Source of the DNA: Azoarcus sp. | GTDB lineage: Bacteria; Pseudomonadota; Gammaproteobacteria; Burkholderiales; Rhodocyclaceae | Reading direction: 5' to 3' | DNA: 6,512 nucleotides | NCBI GenBank assembly: GCA_031285365.1 | Contig: JAITWP010000052.1 | Coordinates: 1 to 6,512 of the forward strand | In this document: positions 5,109-6,512 of the stretch, in pieces | Numbering within the stretch: the stretch's first letter is position 1 | Layout: every line of letters starts with the position of its first letter | The notes under the pieces: generated by a model | What the model was told of the DNA's origin: nothing | The model's input: the letters and a program-made list of their open reading frames with translations, nothing else | Database searches by the model: none | Translations under genes and position numbers: made by a program

Positions 5109-6512
5109 ATGCAGCATCCGGCCACACGAGCGTCCTTCCTGGATTCTTTAATCGAATTGCTGAGTTCGATGCGCTTTGCCATCAGCCTGCTTACCGTGCT
5201 GGCAATTGCCGCCATCACGGGCACGGTGATAGAACAAAATCAACCGGCAAATGCCTATCTCAACCAGTTCGGCCAATTCTGGGATCCTGTTTTTTCCTGG
5301 CTCGAATTGTATGCGGTCTATAACAGCGGTTGGTTCGTCGCCATTCTCGCTTTTCTGGTTCTATCGACGGCGCTTTGCATCATTCGCCAGTTCACGCCGA
5401 TGCTGCGCGAGATTCGCAGTTTTCGAGAACACGCGCGCGAAGTCTCCATCCGGAATTTTGCCTGTCGCGAAAGCCTTGAACCCACCCTGCCGCCGGAGAC
5501 ATGGCGCGACGCAGTCACTTCGTATCTCGCCAACGCGGGTTTCCGTTTCCGCGTCGACGTGCGCGAGGACAGCACGCTCATCGCCGCCAAACGGGGCAAC
5601 CTCGGACGCATCGGCTATTTCCTTGCCCACGGAGCCATCGTCCTGATCTGCCTTGGTGGCCTGCTCGACAGCAATGTACCGCTCTCCTTGCAGATACGCC
5701 TTCAAGACAAAACCCCCACGTCCGGCAACCAGACCATTGGCGAAGTTCCGGTTTCGGCCCGGCTCGGATTAGGCAACTGGAGCTTTCGCGGCAACGTCTA
5801 CATCCCGGAAGGCGCTACCTCCGTTCACGCCGTTCTCAACGTCGACGATGGCGTCATGCTCCAGTTGCTGCCGTTCACCGTGGAACTCAAACGCTTTCAC
5901 ATCGATCATTACGAAAAAACCGGCATGCCAAAACGCTACGCCAGCGATGTCGTGATTACCGACAACGAGAGCGGAGAGGTTTTCGAGCGCACGCTCGAAG
6001 TCAACAAACCATTTGAGCACCGTGGCGTCACGCTCTATCAGGCCGGTTTTGACGATGGCGGCTCACGGCTGAACATCACCGTCCACGGCATGACTTCCAG
6101 CGCACATCCCTCTTTTCCGCTCGTCACTGAAGTTGGCGCCCGCATCCCGCTCACCTCGCTCATCAAGCTCCCCTCGCTTGAAGGCTACACTTTTGAAATT
6201 ACCGGTTTTCGTCCCGTCAACGTCGAAAATCTTTCCGGGCCCGACAAGGAACCTGCTCGCCCCGGCTCATCTTTTTTTGGCAGCGGCACAGGTTCGGCAT
6301 CCGACGCCAATCGACGCGATCTTGGGCCACTCTACAACTTCAAACTGCGTGACCCCACCGGACAGGCGCGCGAATTCCACAATTACATGCGGCCCGTCTC
6401 GATAGGAGGCCACTGGTATCTCCTCAGCGGCGTACGCTCGAGCCCGTCGGAAAGCTTTTCCTGGTTGCGCATTCCGCTCGATGATGACGGCAACGTCGAC
6501 ACCTGGTTCTCC
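5109..6512 (+). CDS. resB: Cytochrome c biogenesis protein ResB (Ccs1), 3' end outside window
   Basis: The frame is open from ATG 5109 to the window end, 468 codons of a protein that is usually about 650-700 residues in betaproteobacteria. ResB and CcsA form the System II haem-delivery complex that attaches haem to CxxCH motifs on the periplasmic side. The N-terminus has the family signature SSMRFAISLLTVLAIAAITG (residues 19-38). Membrane helices are at about 23-42, 76-94 and 168-186; the last contains GYFLAHGAIVLICLGGLLDS with His174, a conserved position in the family. From about residue 187 a large beta-rich periplasmic domain follows, including VNKPFEHRGVTLYQAGFDDG, a typical ResB stretch. 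The last membrane helix and the C-terminus lie beyond the window, where ccsA is expected next. The ribosome site is weak, and the gene is probably read from the cytochrome c4 promoter through the 5045-5066 hairpin. Confidence 0.95.
   Translation, partial: MQHPATRASFLDSLIELLSSMRFAISLLTVLAIAAITGTVIEQNQPANAYLNQFGQFWDPVFSWLELYAVYNSGWFVAILAFLVLSTALCIIRQFTPMLREIRSFREHAREVSIRNFACRESLEPTLPPETWRDAVTSYLANAGFRFRVDVREDSTLIAAKRGNLGRIGYFLAHGAIVLICLGGLLDSNVPLSLQIRLQDKTPTSGNQTIGEVPVSARLGLGNWSFRGNVYIPEGATSVHAVLNVDDGVMLQLLPFTVELKRFHIDHYEKTGMPKRYASDVVITDNESGEVFERTLEVNKPFEHRGVTLYQAGFDDGGSRLNITVHGMTSSAHPSFPLVTEVGARIPLTSLIKLPSLEGYTFEITGFRPVNVENLSGPDKEPARPGSSFFGSGTGSASDANRRDLGPLYNFKLRDPTGQAREFHNYMRPVSIGGHWYLLSGVRSSPSESFSWLRIPLDDDGNVDTWFS

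Overview
The window looks like a chromosomal segment from a betaproteobacterium, most likely of the Rhodocyclales/Nitrosomonadales kind. This is inferred from three things: the core genes are GC-rich (sampled stretches of the fumarase and SulP genes are about 63-75% GC), a System II cytochrome c maturation gene (resB) is present, and the order engB / divergent cytochrome c4 / resB is, as I recall, typical of that class. The species cannot be named from the sequence. The core genes are housekeeping genes; two lower-GC pieces lie between them.

Layout, left to right. (1) Positions 1-516, + strand: the C-terminal third of a class I iron-sulfur fumarase, cut by the window edge. (2) Positions 566-1127, + strand: a two-gene type II toxin-antitoxin module, with a Phd/YefM-type antitoxin followed by an overlapping RelE/ParE-type toxin. 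A likely promoter and a palindromic operator sit directly upstream. Its GC is about 50%, well below the flanking genes. (3) Positions 1205-2935, + strand: a complete SulP-family anion transporter with a C-terminal STAS domain. (4) Positions 2895-3560, - strand: a 221-residue MmcQ/YjbR (DUF419) protein of the two-part form, about 45% GC. It converges on the SulP gene and overlaps its 3' end by 41 bp. (5) Positions 3606-4214, - strand: engB (yihA/ysxC), a ribosome-assembly GTPase. (6) Positions 4325-5023, + strand: a dihaem cytochrome c4 with a signal peptide and two CxxCH motifs. (7) Positions 5045-5066: a perfect 9-bp stem-loop. (8) Positions 5109-6512, + strand: the N-terminal two thirds of ResB (Ccs1), running off the window.

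How the genes fit together. Cytochrome c4 and ResB are functionally linked: ResB with CcsA (expected just beyond the window) delivers haem to CxxCH apoproteins such as the c4 encoded immediately upstream. The toxin-antitoxin pair is self-contained. The SulP transporter is flanked by the two lower-GC, probably acquired pieces. The MmcQ/YjbR gene lies 45 bp downstream of engB on the same strand and could be read from the engB promoter.

I found no RNA gene, insertion sequence, CRISPR array or clear novel multi-gene system. No gene-free stretch reaches 300 bases; the longest, 4215-4324, carries the divergent engB/cytochrome c4 control region. The most interesting points are modest: an acquired-looking MmcQ/YjbR gene that may have rewritten the end of the SulP gene, a toxin-antitoxin promoter overlapping the fumarase stop codon, a tiny open frame with a good ribosome site over the MmcQ/YjbR start, and an insertion in the first haem domain of the cytochrome.
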